Of a stretch of DNA of 64,000 nt, positions 41,879 through 53,832 are shown piece after piece. Source of the DNA: Streptomyces sp. NBC_01485. GTDB lineage: Bacteria; Actinomycetota; Actinomycetes; Streptomycetales; Streptomycetaceae. Made by a program: the position numbers and the translations under genes. The notes beneath the pieces are model-generated. The model ran no database searches. It saw only the letters and a list, made by a program, of their open reading frames with translations, and was not told the DNA's origin. The DNA lies in NCBI RefSeq assembly GCF_036227125.1, contig NZ_CP109435.1, positions 7,750,001-7,814,000 on the forward strand. Direction: 5' to 3'. Position 1 is the stretch's first letter; every line of letters starts with the position of its first letter.

Positions 41879-42553
41879 ATGGGAGTCATGACGACGGCTA
41901 CGAAGGCTACGACGGCTCTGAAGCTCACGAAGAAGTTCCACGCGTGCGTGCGCCTGGAGAAGGACGGGCGCACGCTCGTCCTCGACCCCGGCGGGTTCGG
42001 CGAGGCGGACGCGGCCGTCGGCGCGGACGCCGTCCTGGTCACGCACGAGCACCCCGACCACTTCGACGAGGCGCGGCTGCGCACGGCCATGGACGCGAAC
42101 CCGGCGGCCGAGATCTGGACCCTGAGGTCGGTCGCCGAGAAGATCTCCGCCGCCTTCCCCGGCCGCGTCCACACCGTCGGCCACGGCGACACGTTCACCG
42201 CCGCGGGCTTCGACGTCCAGGTCCACGGCGAGCTGCACGCCGTCATCCACCCGGACATCCCGCGCATCACCAACGTCGGCTACCTGATCGACGGCGGCCG
42301 AGTCTTCCACCCCGGCGACGCCCTCACCGTCCCCGACCAGGCCGTCGAGACGCTGATGCTCCCGGTGATGGCCCCCTGGAGCAAGATCTCCGAGGTCATC
42401 GACTACGTCCGCGAACTGAGGCCCGAGCGCGCCTACGACATCCACGACGCCCTCCTCACCGACCTCGCCCGCCCGATCTACGACAACCAGATCGGCGCCC
42501 TCGGCGGCGCGCGGCACCTGCGGCTGGCGCCCGGGGAGAGCACGGCACTGTGA
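41879..42553 (+). CDS. MBL-fold metallo-hydrolase (UlaG-like)
   Basis: About 224 residues. Metal-binding motif 'LVTHEHPDHFDEARL' (HxHxDH), further His in 'VHGELHAVIHPD' and Asp in 'VFHPGDALTV'. The core begins 'LTKKFHACVRLEKDGRTLVL' as in UlaG-like beta-lactamase-fold proteins. The start is ATG 41879 (GGAGG four bases upstream) or ATG 41888. The substrate is unknown. Followed 30 bp later by xthA on the same strand. Confidence 0.85.
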   Translation: MGVMTTATKATTALKLTKKFHACVRLEKDGRTLVLDPGGFGEADAAVGADAVLVTHEHPDHFDEARLRTAMDANPAAEIWTLRSVAEKISAAFPGRVHTVGHGDTFTAAGFDVQVHGELHAVIHPDIPRITNVGYLIDGGRVFHPGDALTVPDQAVETLMLPVMAPWSKISEVIDYVRELRPERAYDIHDALLTDLARPIYDNQIGALGGARHLRLAPGESTAL

Positions 42554-42583
42554 GTGTCAGTGGCGCCCGGTAGGTTGTGAGGC

Positions 42584-43363
42584 ATGCGCATCGCGACCTG
42601 GAACGTGAACTCGATCACCGCCCGCCTGCCGAGGCTCCTGGCCTGGCTGGAGAGCAGCGGCACCGATGTGCTCTGCCTCCAGGAGGCCAAGGTCGCCGAG
42701 GCGCAGTTCCCGCTCGACCAGCTCCGCGAGGTGGGCTACGAGGCGGCGGTCCACGCCACGGGCCGGTGGAACGGCGTGGCGGTGATCTCCCGCGTCGGCC
42801 TGGCGGACGTAGTCAAGGGCCTGCCCGGCGACCCCGGCTACGACGGAGCGACGGAGCCCCGCGCCATCTCGGCGACCTGCGGCCCGGTCCGCGTCTGGTC
42901 GGTGTACGTGCCGAACGGCCGCGAGGTCGACCACCCGCACTACGCGTACAAGCTCCAGTGGTTCGAGGCCCTCAAGGCGGCCGTCGCGGGCGACGCGGCG
43001 GCCGGCCGGCCCTTCGCGGTGCTGGGCGACTACAACGTGGCGCCGACCGACGACGACGTCTTCGACGTGGCCGCCTTCGAGGGCCTCACCCACGTCACCC
43101 CCGCCGAGCGCGCCGCCCTGACGTCCCTGCGCGAGGCGGGCCTGTCGGACGTCGTGCCGCGCCCCCTGAAGTACGACCACCCGTACACGTACTGGGACTA
43201 CCGCCAGCTCGCCTTCCCCAAGAACCGCGGCATGCGCATCGACCTGGTGTACGGCAACGAGCCGTTCGCCAAGGCCGTCAAGGACATCTACGTGGACCGC
43301 GAGGAGCGCAAGGGCAAGGGCGCCTCGGACCACGCGCCGGTCGTCGTCGACCTGGACGTGTAG
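42584..43363 (+). CDS. xthA: Exodeoxyribonuclease III
   Basis: 259 residues of the EEP (endonuclease/exonuclease/phosphatase) family. 'RIATWNVNSITARLPRLLAW', 'VLCLQEAKV' (metal Glu), 'YVPNGREVDHPHYAYKL', 'LGDYNVAPTDDDVFD', 'MRIDLVYGNE' and C-terminal 'GASDHAPVVVDLD' are the classical motifs. An AP endonuclease / 3'-exonuclease of base-excision repair. Confidence 0.93.
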   Translation: MRIATWNVNSITARLPRLLAWLESSGTDVLCLQEAKVAEAQFPLDQLREVGYEAAVHATGRWNGVAVISRVGLADVVKGLPGDPGYDGATEPRAISATCGPVRVWSVYVPNGREVDHPHYAYKLQWFEALKAAVAGDAAAGRPFAVLGDYNVAPTDDDVFDVAAFEGLTHVTPAERAALTSLREAGLSDVVPRPLKYDHPYTYWDYRQLAFPKNRGMRIDLVYGNEPFAKAVKDIYVDREERKGKGASDHAPVVVDLDV

Positions 43364-43445
43364 TTCCCGAAGCCGAGCCCCGGCCGGCGAGCGCGTGCCA
43401 GCGCGCCTGTGGTGTGCGTGCTGGTGCGAGTGTCACGCTGGGCTT

Positions 43446-43865
43446 ATGAACATCCCTTTCCTGGGCAACAGGAGCAAGAAGTACCGTGCGGCGGTGCTGG
43501 CCGAGGACCCCGAGGGGATCGCCGAACTCCTCTCCGAATGTGAGCTGTTGCGTTCCCACGCGGCCCGGGAGGGGATCGGACTCGACGACACCGCCGCCTC
43601 GTTGGAGGCGCTGGACCAGCTTCCGCCGCGCTGGCGCGACGACGAGGAGGGCCTGTCGTGGTTCGGCCACGACGCCGGGCTCTACCTGGGGACGGTCGTC
43701 GTGCGCACCGTGCCCGGCGCCGCCTGGGCGATCCGGCCCGGCGGGGAGCCGGTCGTCCGGCTGGCGTCCGGCCGGGAGATCGACGTGGCCGCGGCCGGGC
43801 GGGACTGGGCCGCGAGCGGGACTCCCGAACTGTCCCAGCTCTACGCGGAGGTGGCCGAGAACTGA
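43446..43865 (+). CDS. DUF6278 family protein
   Basis: 139 residues from ATG 43446. 'NIPFLGNRSKKYRAAVLAED', 'LDQLPPRWRDDEEGLSWFGH' and 'GLYLGTVVVRTVPGAAW' match small Streptomyces proteins grouped as DUF6278 (recalled family; function unknown). Soluble, no motif of known activity. Confidence 0.78.
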   Translation: MNIPFLGNRSKKYRAAVLAEDPEGIAELLSECELLRSHAAREGIGLDDTAASLEALDQLPPRWRDDEEGLSWFGHDAGLYLGTVVVRTVPGAAWAIRPGGEPVVRLASGREIDVAAAGRDWAASGTPELSQLYAEVAEN

Positions 43866-43994
43866 CCTCCCGGCGTCGCGGCGCCCGGTGTAAAGACAGC
43901 TAATGACCGAAAAGTGCGTGTCGTGCCTTAACGCCAGTCCTATGTGGATAGTTTGCGGCAACCACGACACAGCTGAGAGTGAGTAGGGCTGCGC

Positions 43995-44738
<744 letters not shown>

Positions 44739-44789
44739 GCCCCGACGGCGGCAGCCGCCGAGCCCACCCGCCCCGGCAGCGGCCGGAGA

Positions 44790-45388
44790 TCACTGCTCGC
44801 GCAGCGGAATCGACACGTACGACGGGTCGTTCACCGGCGAGGAGAAGGTCAGCCGCGCGCCGGACGGGTTGTGCTCGATGTAGAGCGGGTCGACCGTGTC
44901 GACGACCAGGGCGAGCCGGTGCCCCGCCGGGACGTCGTAGGCCGTGGAGAACAGGTCCAGGTCGAGACGCAGCGGTGTGCCGGGCGTGCGCCCGTGGAAG
45001 GTGTACGGCGTGTTGCTGACCAGCTTGCCGAGGCCGAGCGGCCCCACGTCGTACAGATAGGCGACGAGGGTGCCGCTCTCCTCGGTCGGGGTGACGGTGG
45101 TGTGCAACTGCGCGGTGCCGCACACCTGTTGGGGCGTGGCGTACTTCTCCGACTGCAAACGGCGGCCCAGGCGCGGGGGAGCAGGGGGATGACCGCCACC
45201 GGGGGGAGCTTCGCCATCTGGTCGAGGACGCTGGAGAGGAAGACGGTTCCGGCGTCCGCGCCCGAGTCCACGTCGGTGCGGAGGGTGGTGGCGCCCGCGA
45301 GGGCGATCTTCCTGCGGGTCGCGGTCACCGACTTCCAGTCCGGATAACTCTCGTAACCGTCTGCGATGTTCCGTACGCCGTCGTTCAT
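44790..45388 (-). pseudogene. S15/CocE-type hydrolase C-terminal part, frameshifted
   Basis: From ATG 45388 one frame reads 'NDGVRNIADGYESYPDWKSV' through 'VLDQMAKLPPVAVIPLLPR'. At about 45160-45190 the matching frame changes and continues 'SEKYATPQQVCGTAQLHTTV' to 'AYDVPAGHRLALVVDTVDPL' and the stop at 44790, which is the C-terminal beta-domain of X-Pro dipeptidyl-peptidase (CocE/NonD) proteins. The catalytic alpha/beta-hydrolase half is missing, so the gene is broken. Confidence 0.75.
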
Positions 45389-45531
45389 GGGCGCGCATGG
45401 TAGCGGGCGTGCATGACCGGTACGTACCCGTGTTCGACATGTGGCAGTCGTATGACAGTGCCCGGAAGGAGGCTGTCGGGGCCTGGGGAATGTGGTTACG
45501 CTGCGCGGACGGTTCCCGACTGGAGGTATGG

Positions 45532-47325
45532 ATGCGTCGCCCTGTCGCGCGAAAACTGTCGGTCCTGGCGGTCTCGGCCGCCGTGGTGACGGTGGGGGCG
45601 GCAGCGCCACCCGCCGCGCAGAGAACGGCGGTTGAGAAGGTCCCCGTCGCCGTCGGCTACGGCGGTGCCGTCGCCAGCGTCGACGCGGACGCCTCCGCGG
45701 CCGGCATCGAGGTACTGCGGAAGGGCGGCAACGCCGTCGACGCGGCCGTCGCCACCGCCGCCGCCCTCGGCGTCACCGAGCCCTACTCCTCCGGCGTCGG
45801 AGGAGGCGGCTACTTCGTCTACTACGACGCCGACTCCCGAACGGTGCACACCATCGACGGCCGCGAGACCGCCCCGCTGACGGCGGATTCCGGCCTCTTC
45901 CTGGAGAACGGCCGGCCGCTCGCCTTCGCGGACGCCGTCACCAGCGGCCTGGGCGTCGGCACGCCGGGCACCCCGGCCACCTGGGCGACGGCGCTGGGCA
46001 AGTGGGGCAGCGAGAAGCTCGGCACGGTCCTCAAGCCCGCCGAGCGCCTCGCCCGCGAAGGCTTCACCGTCGACGACACCTTCCGCTCCCAGACCGCCGC
46101 CAACGAGACCCGCTTCCGCTACTTCCCGGACACGGCGAAGCTGTTCCTGCCGGGCGGCGGGCTCCCCGTCGTCGGCTCGACGTTCAAGAACCCCGACCTC
46201 GCGAAGACCTACGCGGAGCTCGGCCGGAAGGGCGTCGGCGCGATCTACCGGGGCGACCTCGGCAAGGACATCGTCGACACCGTCAACCACCCGCCCGTGG
46301 ACCCGGGTTCGGGCTGGAACGCCCGGCCGGGCAACCTGACCGCCAAGGACCTCGCGGCCTACCGCGCCAAGCCCCAGGCGCCCACGAAGACCTCGTACCG
46401 CGGACTGGGCGTCTACTCCATCGCGCCCTCGTCCTCGGGCGGCACGACGGTCGGCGAGGCCCTCAACATCCTTGAGGAGACCGACCTTTCGAAGGCCGGC
46501 GAGGTGCAGTACCTGCACCACTACATCGAGGCCAGCCGGATCGCGTTCGCCGACCGCGGGCGCTGGGTCGGCGACCCCGCCTTCGAGGACGTCCCCACCA
46601 AACAACTGCTGTCGCAGAAGTACGCCGACTCGCGCGCCTGCCTCATCAAGGACGACGCGGTCCTCACCAGCCCCGTCGCACCCGGCGACCCGCGTAACCC
46701 GGCCGCCTGCAACACCGGCGGCACGGCGGCGCCGACGACGTACGAGGGCGAGAACACCACGCACCTGACCGTCGCCGACAAGTGGGGCAACGTCGTCTCC
46801 TACACGCTCACCATCGAGCAGACCGGCGGCAGCGGCATCACCGTCCCCGGCCGCGGCTTCATCCTCAACAACGAGCTGACGGACTTCTCCTTCGCCCCCG
46901 CCAACCCGGCCGTCCACGACCCGAACCTGCCGGGCCCCGGCAAGCGGCCGCGGTCGTCGATCTCGCCGACGATCGTGCTCGACCGGCACGACAGGCCGGT
47001 GGTGGCGCTGGGTTCACCCGGCGGCGCGACCATCATCACCACCGTGCTGCAGACCCTGACCGAGTTCCTCGACCGCGGCCTGCCCCTCGTCGACGCGATC
47101 GCCGCCCCGCGCGCCAGCCAGCGCAACGCGGCCCGCACCGAACTCGAACCCGGCCTCTACAACAGTGACGTGAGGACGCGGTTGGAGAAGATCGGGCACG
47201 CCTTCACGCTCAACCCCGAGATCGGCGCGGCCACCGGCGTACAGCGACTGCCGAACGGCAAGTGGCTGGCCGCCGCCGAGACCGTACGGCGGGGCGGCGG
47301 TTCGGCGCAGGTGGTGTACCCCGCC

Positions 47326-47331
<6 letters not shown>
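45532..47331 (+). CDS. ggt: Gamma-glutamyltransferase, exported
   Basis: 599 residues from ATG 45532 with GGAGG five bases upstream. A signal peptide ('ARKLSVLAVSAAVVTVGAAA') precedes the gamma-glutamyltranspeptidase fold: 'IEVLRKGGNAVDAAVATAAA', 'YSSGVGGGGYFVYYD' and 'IDGRETAP'. The self-processing site is 'GENTTHLTVADKWGNVVS', where Thr409 becomes the N-terminal nucleophile of the small subunit. 'SPGGATIITTVLQ' is the C-terminal GSPGG motif. It hydrolyses or transfers gamma-glutamyl groups from glutathione-type peptides outside the cell. Its 3' end overlaps the convergent clp gene by 6 bp. Confidence 0.92.
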
Positions 47332-49872
<2,541 letters not shown>

Positions 49873-50079
49873 GGCGTTCCGTTCGATCGACGGTACCGTT
49901 CGGACGCGGGTGCCCTTGCCTGCGGCGCTGCAGCTGTGGGGTTGGGTAAGGGCCCGTGAACCACCATGGCACGTTCCCTTTTGCGCGGCATGTCCTGCGG
50001 GGTTGTGTGGTCCGGCGGCTGCGGTCCGGTGGGGGCTGGTCGCGCCCACGCGGCGGAGCCGCACATCGATACACCCCGC

Positions 50080-50093
50080 GCCCCCGAGGGGGC
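50080..50093 (-). terminator. Short GC hairpin after map
   Basis: The palindrome GCCCCCGAGGGGGC lies 6 bp beyond the map stop (50099) on the minus strand, consistent with a terminator stem. No U tract. Confidence 0.4.
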
Positions 50094-50098
50094 TGTCG

Positions 50099-50869
50099 TT
50101 ATCGTCGCTCAGTGAGGACCCGGGGACCTGACTCCATGATGGCCACCGTGTGTTCTGCGTGGGCGGCTCTTGAGGCGTCGTTGGTTCGTAGGGTCCAGCC
50201 GTCGGGGGCCTCGTGGTAGGCGTCCTTGCCGCCGGCGATCAGCATGGGCTCGATCGCGATGACCATGCCGTGGCGCAGGGGGAGGCCGCGGTGCGGGCGG
50301 CCCTCGTTGGGGATCCCGGGGTCCTCGTGCATGTGGCGGCCGATGCCGTGGCCTCCGAAGCCCTCCGGGATGCCGTAGCCCGCCGCCCGGCACACCGTGC
50401 CGATCGCGTGCGCGATGTCGCCGACGCGGTTGCCGACGACCGCCGCCTCGATACCGGCCGCGAGAGCCCGCTCGGCGGTCTCGATCAGCCGGACGTCCGC
50501 CGGACGCGGCGTGCCGACGGTGAAGCTGATGGCGGAGTCGCCGACCCAGCCGTTCAGCTCGGCGCCGAAGTCGGCGGAGAGCAGGTCGCCGTCGCGCAGC
50601 CGGTAGCGGGTGGGGACGCCGTGCACGATCGCGTCGTTCACGGACGTGCAGAGCACCGCCGGGAAGGGCGTCGGGGCGAACGACGGGCGGTAGCCGAGGA
50701 ACGGTGACGTCGCCCCCGCCTCCCGCAGCACCCCATGTGCCAGCTCGTCCAGCTCCAGCAGGGAAACTCCCACGTCAGCGGCCTCGCGCACGGCTGTCAG
50801 GGCCCGCGCGACGACCTGTCCCGCCTCGTACATGGCGTCGATCGATGTGTCCGTCTTCAGCTCAACCAT
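50099..50869 (-). CDS. map: Methionine aminopeptidase, type I
   Basis: 256 residues. Metal ligands are visible: Asp in 'LLSADFGAELNGWVGDSA' (two), His in 'GFGGHGIGRHMHEDPGIPN', Glu in 'MVIAIEPMLI', and a C-terminal 'AEHTVAIMESG' with the last Glu. It removes the initiator Met from nascent proteins. It is not next to ribosomal-protein genes, so it is likely the accessory copy. Divergent from the XRE regulator with 32 bp between them. Its mRNA may be leaderless. Confidence 0.9.
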   Translation of the reverse strand: MVELKTDTSIDAMYEAGQVVARALTAVREAADVGVSLLELDELAHGVLREAGATSPFLGYRPSFAPTPFPAVLCTSVNDAIVHGVPTRYRLRDGDLLSADFGAELNGWVGDSAISFTVGTPRPADVRLIETAERALAAGIEAAVVGNRVGDIAHAIGTVCRAAGYGIPEGFGGHGIGRHMHEDPGIPNEGRPHRGLPLRHGMVIAIEPMLIAGGKDAYHEAPDGWTLRTNDASRAAHAEHTVAIMESGPRVLTERR

Positions 50870-50876
50870 GCCAATT

Positions 50877-50895
50877 ACTATACCGGTATTAGAAT
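50877..50895. promoter_or_regulatory. Overlapping divergent promoters on an ATACCGGTAT palindrome
   Basis: The palindrome ATACCGGTAT (50880-50889) is centred in the 32-bp gap between map and the XRE gene. On the minus strand TATAGT (50882-50877) ends 7 bp before the map ATG. On the plus strand TAGAAT (50890-50895) ends 6 bp before the XRE ATG. Both would give leaderless transcripts, and a protein bound to the palindrome would touch both -10 elements. CATGCC/GGCATG arms extend the symmetry outward. Confidence 0.55.
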
Positions 50896-50901
50896 GACGG
50901 C

Positions 50902-51153
50902 ATGGTGCGTACCCCCCTCACCCCTGAAGAGCACGAACGCGGCGAGCGGCTCGGGCGGTTGCTGCGCGCGGCGCGCGGCAGCCGGAGCATGACCGAGATC
51001 GCGGCGCGGGCCGGCATCTCCGCCGAGACCCTCCGCAAGATCGAGACCGGCCGGGCGCCCACCCCGGCGTTCTTCACCGTCGCCGCGCTCGCCCGGGTGC
51101 TCGACCTGTCGATGGACGAGCTGGCGGGACTGTGCGTGCTCGCCCCGGCGTGA
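50902..51153 (+). CDS. XRE-family helix-turn-helix regulator
   Basis: 83 residues consisting of one XRE DNA-binding domain: 'RLGRLLRAARGSRSMTEIAA' 'RAGISAETLRKIETGRAPTP' 'FTVAALARVLDLSMDELAGL'. It is divergent from map and probably represses both genes through the shared palindrome. No effector domain. Confidence 0.88.
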   Translation: MVRTPLTPEEHERGERLGRLLRAARGSRSMTEIAARAGISAETLRKIETGRAPTPAFFTVAALARVLDLSMDELAGLCVLAPA

Positions 51154-51303
51154 CGCCCGGAGCCGGCCGCCCCCCGCCGTGTACGGGTCAAGATCGTGCA
51201 ACGGCGCCGTCGCGTCCGCTCTGAGAACTTGACGTAGCCGCGCCGTAACACGAATGGTGTTTTCTACGAACTGGATTGTTCCGGTCGGGGCGGGAGTCGA
51301 GCG

Positions 51304-52773
51304 ATGAATGTGCATCAACTCCCGGGCCGGGTGCGGGAGTTCGCCAACCACCTGAGCGGGCTGCTGGCGCGCCTGGATCAAAGCGCGGGCTGGTGCGCGG
51401 TGTTCTGGCAGCGCGATCCCGACGGCATGCGGGCCTGCCTCGACGGACGTGAAGTGCCGCCCTGGGACGTGGTGGAGGCGGTACTCCAGGATCTCGCCGC
51501 CGAGTACGGCACGGCCGTCGCCGCGCAGGAGGCGGAACGGGTCCGGCCGTTGCACGCCGCCGCACTCGCCGCCCACGACGCCCTGCCCGGCGGCCGCGAC
51601 GCCCTCGGGGACCGGCTCGACGTCATGCTCCGCGAACAGCGTTACGCCGCCGAGCGGTTGGCCGACCTGGGCCGCCGACTGGCCGCCACCGGCACCCGCG
51701 AGCAGGCCGACGCCGTCCGCCTCGACCTCGCCTGGGCCCACGACGACCATGAACGGGCCACCGCCAGGTGCGCCGAACTCCGTTACAGGATGGCGGAGTT
51801 GGACCGGCTCCCGGCGACCGGCGCGAACTCCGGGCAGGCCGGGCGCGCTGCCGCCGACCCTGCCGGTCCCGCCGGTCCCTCCCATCCCGCCTACGACGCC
51901 CGGAGCGGGTACCGCACCGCCGAGCCTACGGCCGACCCGCACGATGCCGGGGCGCCGACGGCCGCCGACCCCGCCCGCGCCCAGGACGCCCCCGCCACCG
52001 CCCCCGACCTCGCCCCGGCCCCCCTGCCCAAGCAGCGCAAGCGCCGCCGTGGCGGTGCCCGCTTCGCCGGCCTGGCCGAGGAGGACGACGACGGCGCCGC
52101 TGTCGTACCGCCCACCGCCGAGCCGGTGGCGCCCGCGCCCGCCACGACCGCTCGCCGCAGCCCGCGCGGCGCCCGCTTCGCCGGGGCCAGGGCCGCCGAG
52201 AGCGTCGAGCGGCCGTCCGAGCCGCAGCGCGAGCCGCTGGACACGGCGGCCCGGCGGGAGACCGTCGAGGTGGTGCAACGGCTGGTGCGGCTGCGCGGCG
52301 AGGGCCGCAGCGGAGAGGCGCACGCCCTGCTCGTCGAGCTCGCGTACTGGCCGGCCGCCCGTATCCCCCTGCTCGCGGCCGAACTCCAGCGTGCCGGGCT
52401 CACCGCCGACTGGACCACCCTGCTCTGGGAGGCCGCCTCGCTGCCCGCCGACCGGCTCGTCGCCGCGGCCGACGCGCTGGTCGCGGTGGGGCGCACGACC
52501 GACGGCGAGCAGATCCTGCGGCAGGGCGTCGCGCGCCCGGCCGCCGAGATCGGGGAGGCCGTCCTCGGCCTGGTCACGGACGGCAGGCGGCGCGAGGCCC
52601 GCGGGCTGCTGGACGCCTACGTCCGCGTCCGCACCCCCGAGGAGGCCGCCCGCAGCGTCGCCCCGGATCCGCGGACCCTCGTCCCGCTCCTGCTGGAGGC
52701 GGCCCGGACGGTCTCGGAGGAACGCCGCTGGGACCTGGTGCACGCCCTGCGGGTCGCGGGCTTCACCGCCTGA
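51304..52773 (+). CDS. Hypothetical protein with helical N- and C-terminal regions
   Basis: 489 residues. Residues 1-165 are helical ('VREFANHLSGLLARLDQSAG', 'LDVMLREQRYAAERLADLGR'). Residues ~170-310 are low-complexity Ala/Pro with two basic motifs 'RRRGGARFAG' and 'SPRGARFAGA'. The last ~170 residues form helical repeats ('VVQRLVRLRGEGRSGEAHAL', 'GEQILRQGVARPAAEIGEAV') like tandem two-helix units. Such proteins are common in Streptomyces, sometimes mislabelled UL36-like. Function unknown. No signal peptide. Confidence 0.8.
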   Translation: MNVHQLPGRVREFANHLSGLLARLDQSAGWCAVFWQRDPDGMRACLDGREVPPWDVVEAVLQDLAAEYGTAVAAQEAERVRPLHAAALAAHDALPGGRDALGDRLDVMLREQRYAAERLADLGRRLAATGTREQADAVRLDLAWAHDDHERATARCAELRYRMAELDRLPATGANSGQAGRAAADPAGPAGPSHPAYDARSGYRTAEPTADPHDAGAPTAADPARAQDAPATAPDLAPAPLPKQRKRRRGGARFAGLAEEDDDGAAVVPPTAEPVAPAPATTARRSPRGARFAGARAAESVERPSEPQREPLDTAARRETVEVVQRLVRLRGEGRSGEAHALLVELAYWPAARIPLLAAELQRAGLTADWTTLLWEAASLPADRLVAAADALVAVGRTTDGEQILRQGVARPAAEIGEAVLGLVTDGRRREARGLLDAYVRVRTPEEAARSVAPDPRTLVPLLLEAARTVSEERRWDLVHALRVAGFTA

Positions 52774-52930
52774 GCCGAGCCCTGCCCCCAGCCCTGGCCC
52801 ACGCCCTGGTCGAAAGTCCGCGCGTACGCCGTGCGCGCCGCGACTCACCCACCGGAGTGTGAAACGTGATCGACTTCGCGGGTTAACGACGATGGTCTTG
52901 GCAAGCCTGTCCCGGAGGCTTACGTTCATC

Positions 52931-52961
52931 CCTCTACGACCATTGTCTACGGGCGTAGAGG
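52931..52961. promoter_or_regulatory. Inverted repeat upstream of the first amidohydrolase
   Basis: CCTCTACG and CGTAGAGG form perfect 8-bp arms separated by 15 bases, 29 bp before the ATG at 52990. The size and place suit a dimeric regulator site (centre-to-centre about two helical turns). The PucR regulator of the cluster is a candidate binder. Confidence 0.5.
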
Positions 52962-52989
52962 CTCTGACGTCCCGTCGAAGGAGCAGCTC

Positions 52990-53832
52990 ATGGCCAACGT
53001 CGTACGTGCCGCACTGGTCCAGGCCACCTGGACCGGCGACACCGAGTCCATGGTGGCGAAACACGAGGAGCACGCCCGCGAGGCGGCCCGCCTGGGCGCG
53101 AAGATCATCGGGTTCCAGGAGGTCTTCAACGCTCCCTACTTCTGCCAGGTCCAGGAGCCGGAGCACTACCGCTGGGCCGAGCCGGTCCCCGACGGGCCGA
53201 CCGTGCGTCGTATGCAGGAGCTCGCGCGCGAGACGGGCATGGTGATCGTCGTGCCGGTCTTCGAGGTCGAGCAGTCCGGTTTCTACTACAACACCGCCGC
53301 CGTGATCGACGCCGACGGCTCGTACCTCGGCAAGTACCGCAAGCACCACATCCCGCAGGTGAAGGGCTTCTGGGAGAAGTACTACTTCAAGCCCGGCAAC
53401 CTCGGCTGGCCCGTCTTCGACACCGCCGTCGGCAAGATCGGCGTCTACATCTGCTACGACCGCCACTTCCCGGAGGGCTGGCGTCAACTCGGGCTCAACG
53501 GCGCCCAGTTGGTCTACAACCCGTCTGCCACCCACCGCGGCCTCTCCGCCCACCTCTGGCAGTTGGAGCAGCCCGCCGCCGCGGTCGCCAACGAGTACTT
53601 CGTCGCCGCGATCAACCGGGTCGGCGTCGAGGAGTACGGCGACAACGACTTCTACGGGACCTCGTACTTCGTCGACCCGCGGGGTCAGTTCGTCGGCGAG
53701 GTCGCCAGCGGAAAGGACGAGGAACTCCTCGTCCGCGACCTCGACCTCGACCTGGTCGAGGAGGTCCGCCGGCAGTGGGCCTTCTACCGCGACCGCCGTC
53801 CCGATGCCTACGAAGGGCTGGTAAAGCCGTGA
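52990..53832 (+). CDS. Nitrilase-superfamily amidohydrolase (beta-ureidopropionase / N-carbamoyl amidase type)
   Basis: 280 residues, the usual length. The Glu-Lys-Cys triad is visible: E44 in 'GFQEVFNAPYF', K118 in 'GKYRKHHIPQ' and C155 in 'VYICYDRHFPEGW'. It would hydrolyse N-carbamoyl amino acids, the third step of reductive pyrimidine or hydantoin degradation, releasing CO2 and NH3. ATG 52990 is preceded by GAAGGAG. Its stop overlaps the aminotransferase start (GTGA, 53829-53832). A paralogue lies at 56884. Confidence 0.9.
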   Translation: MANVVRAALVQATWTGDTESMVAKHEEHAREAARLGAKIIGFQEVFNAPYFCQVQEPEHYRWAEPVPDGPTVRRMQELARETGMVIVVPVFEVEQSGFYYNTAAVIDADGSYLGKYRKHHIPQVKGFWEKYYFKPGNLGWPVFDTAVGKIGVYICYDRHFPEGWRQLGLNGAQLVYNPSATHRGLSAHLWQLEQPAAAVANEYFVAAINRVGVEEYGDNDFYGTSYFVDPRGQFVGEVASGKDEELLVRDLDLDLVEEVRRQWAFYRDRRPDAYEGLVKP

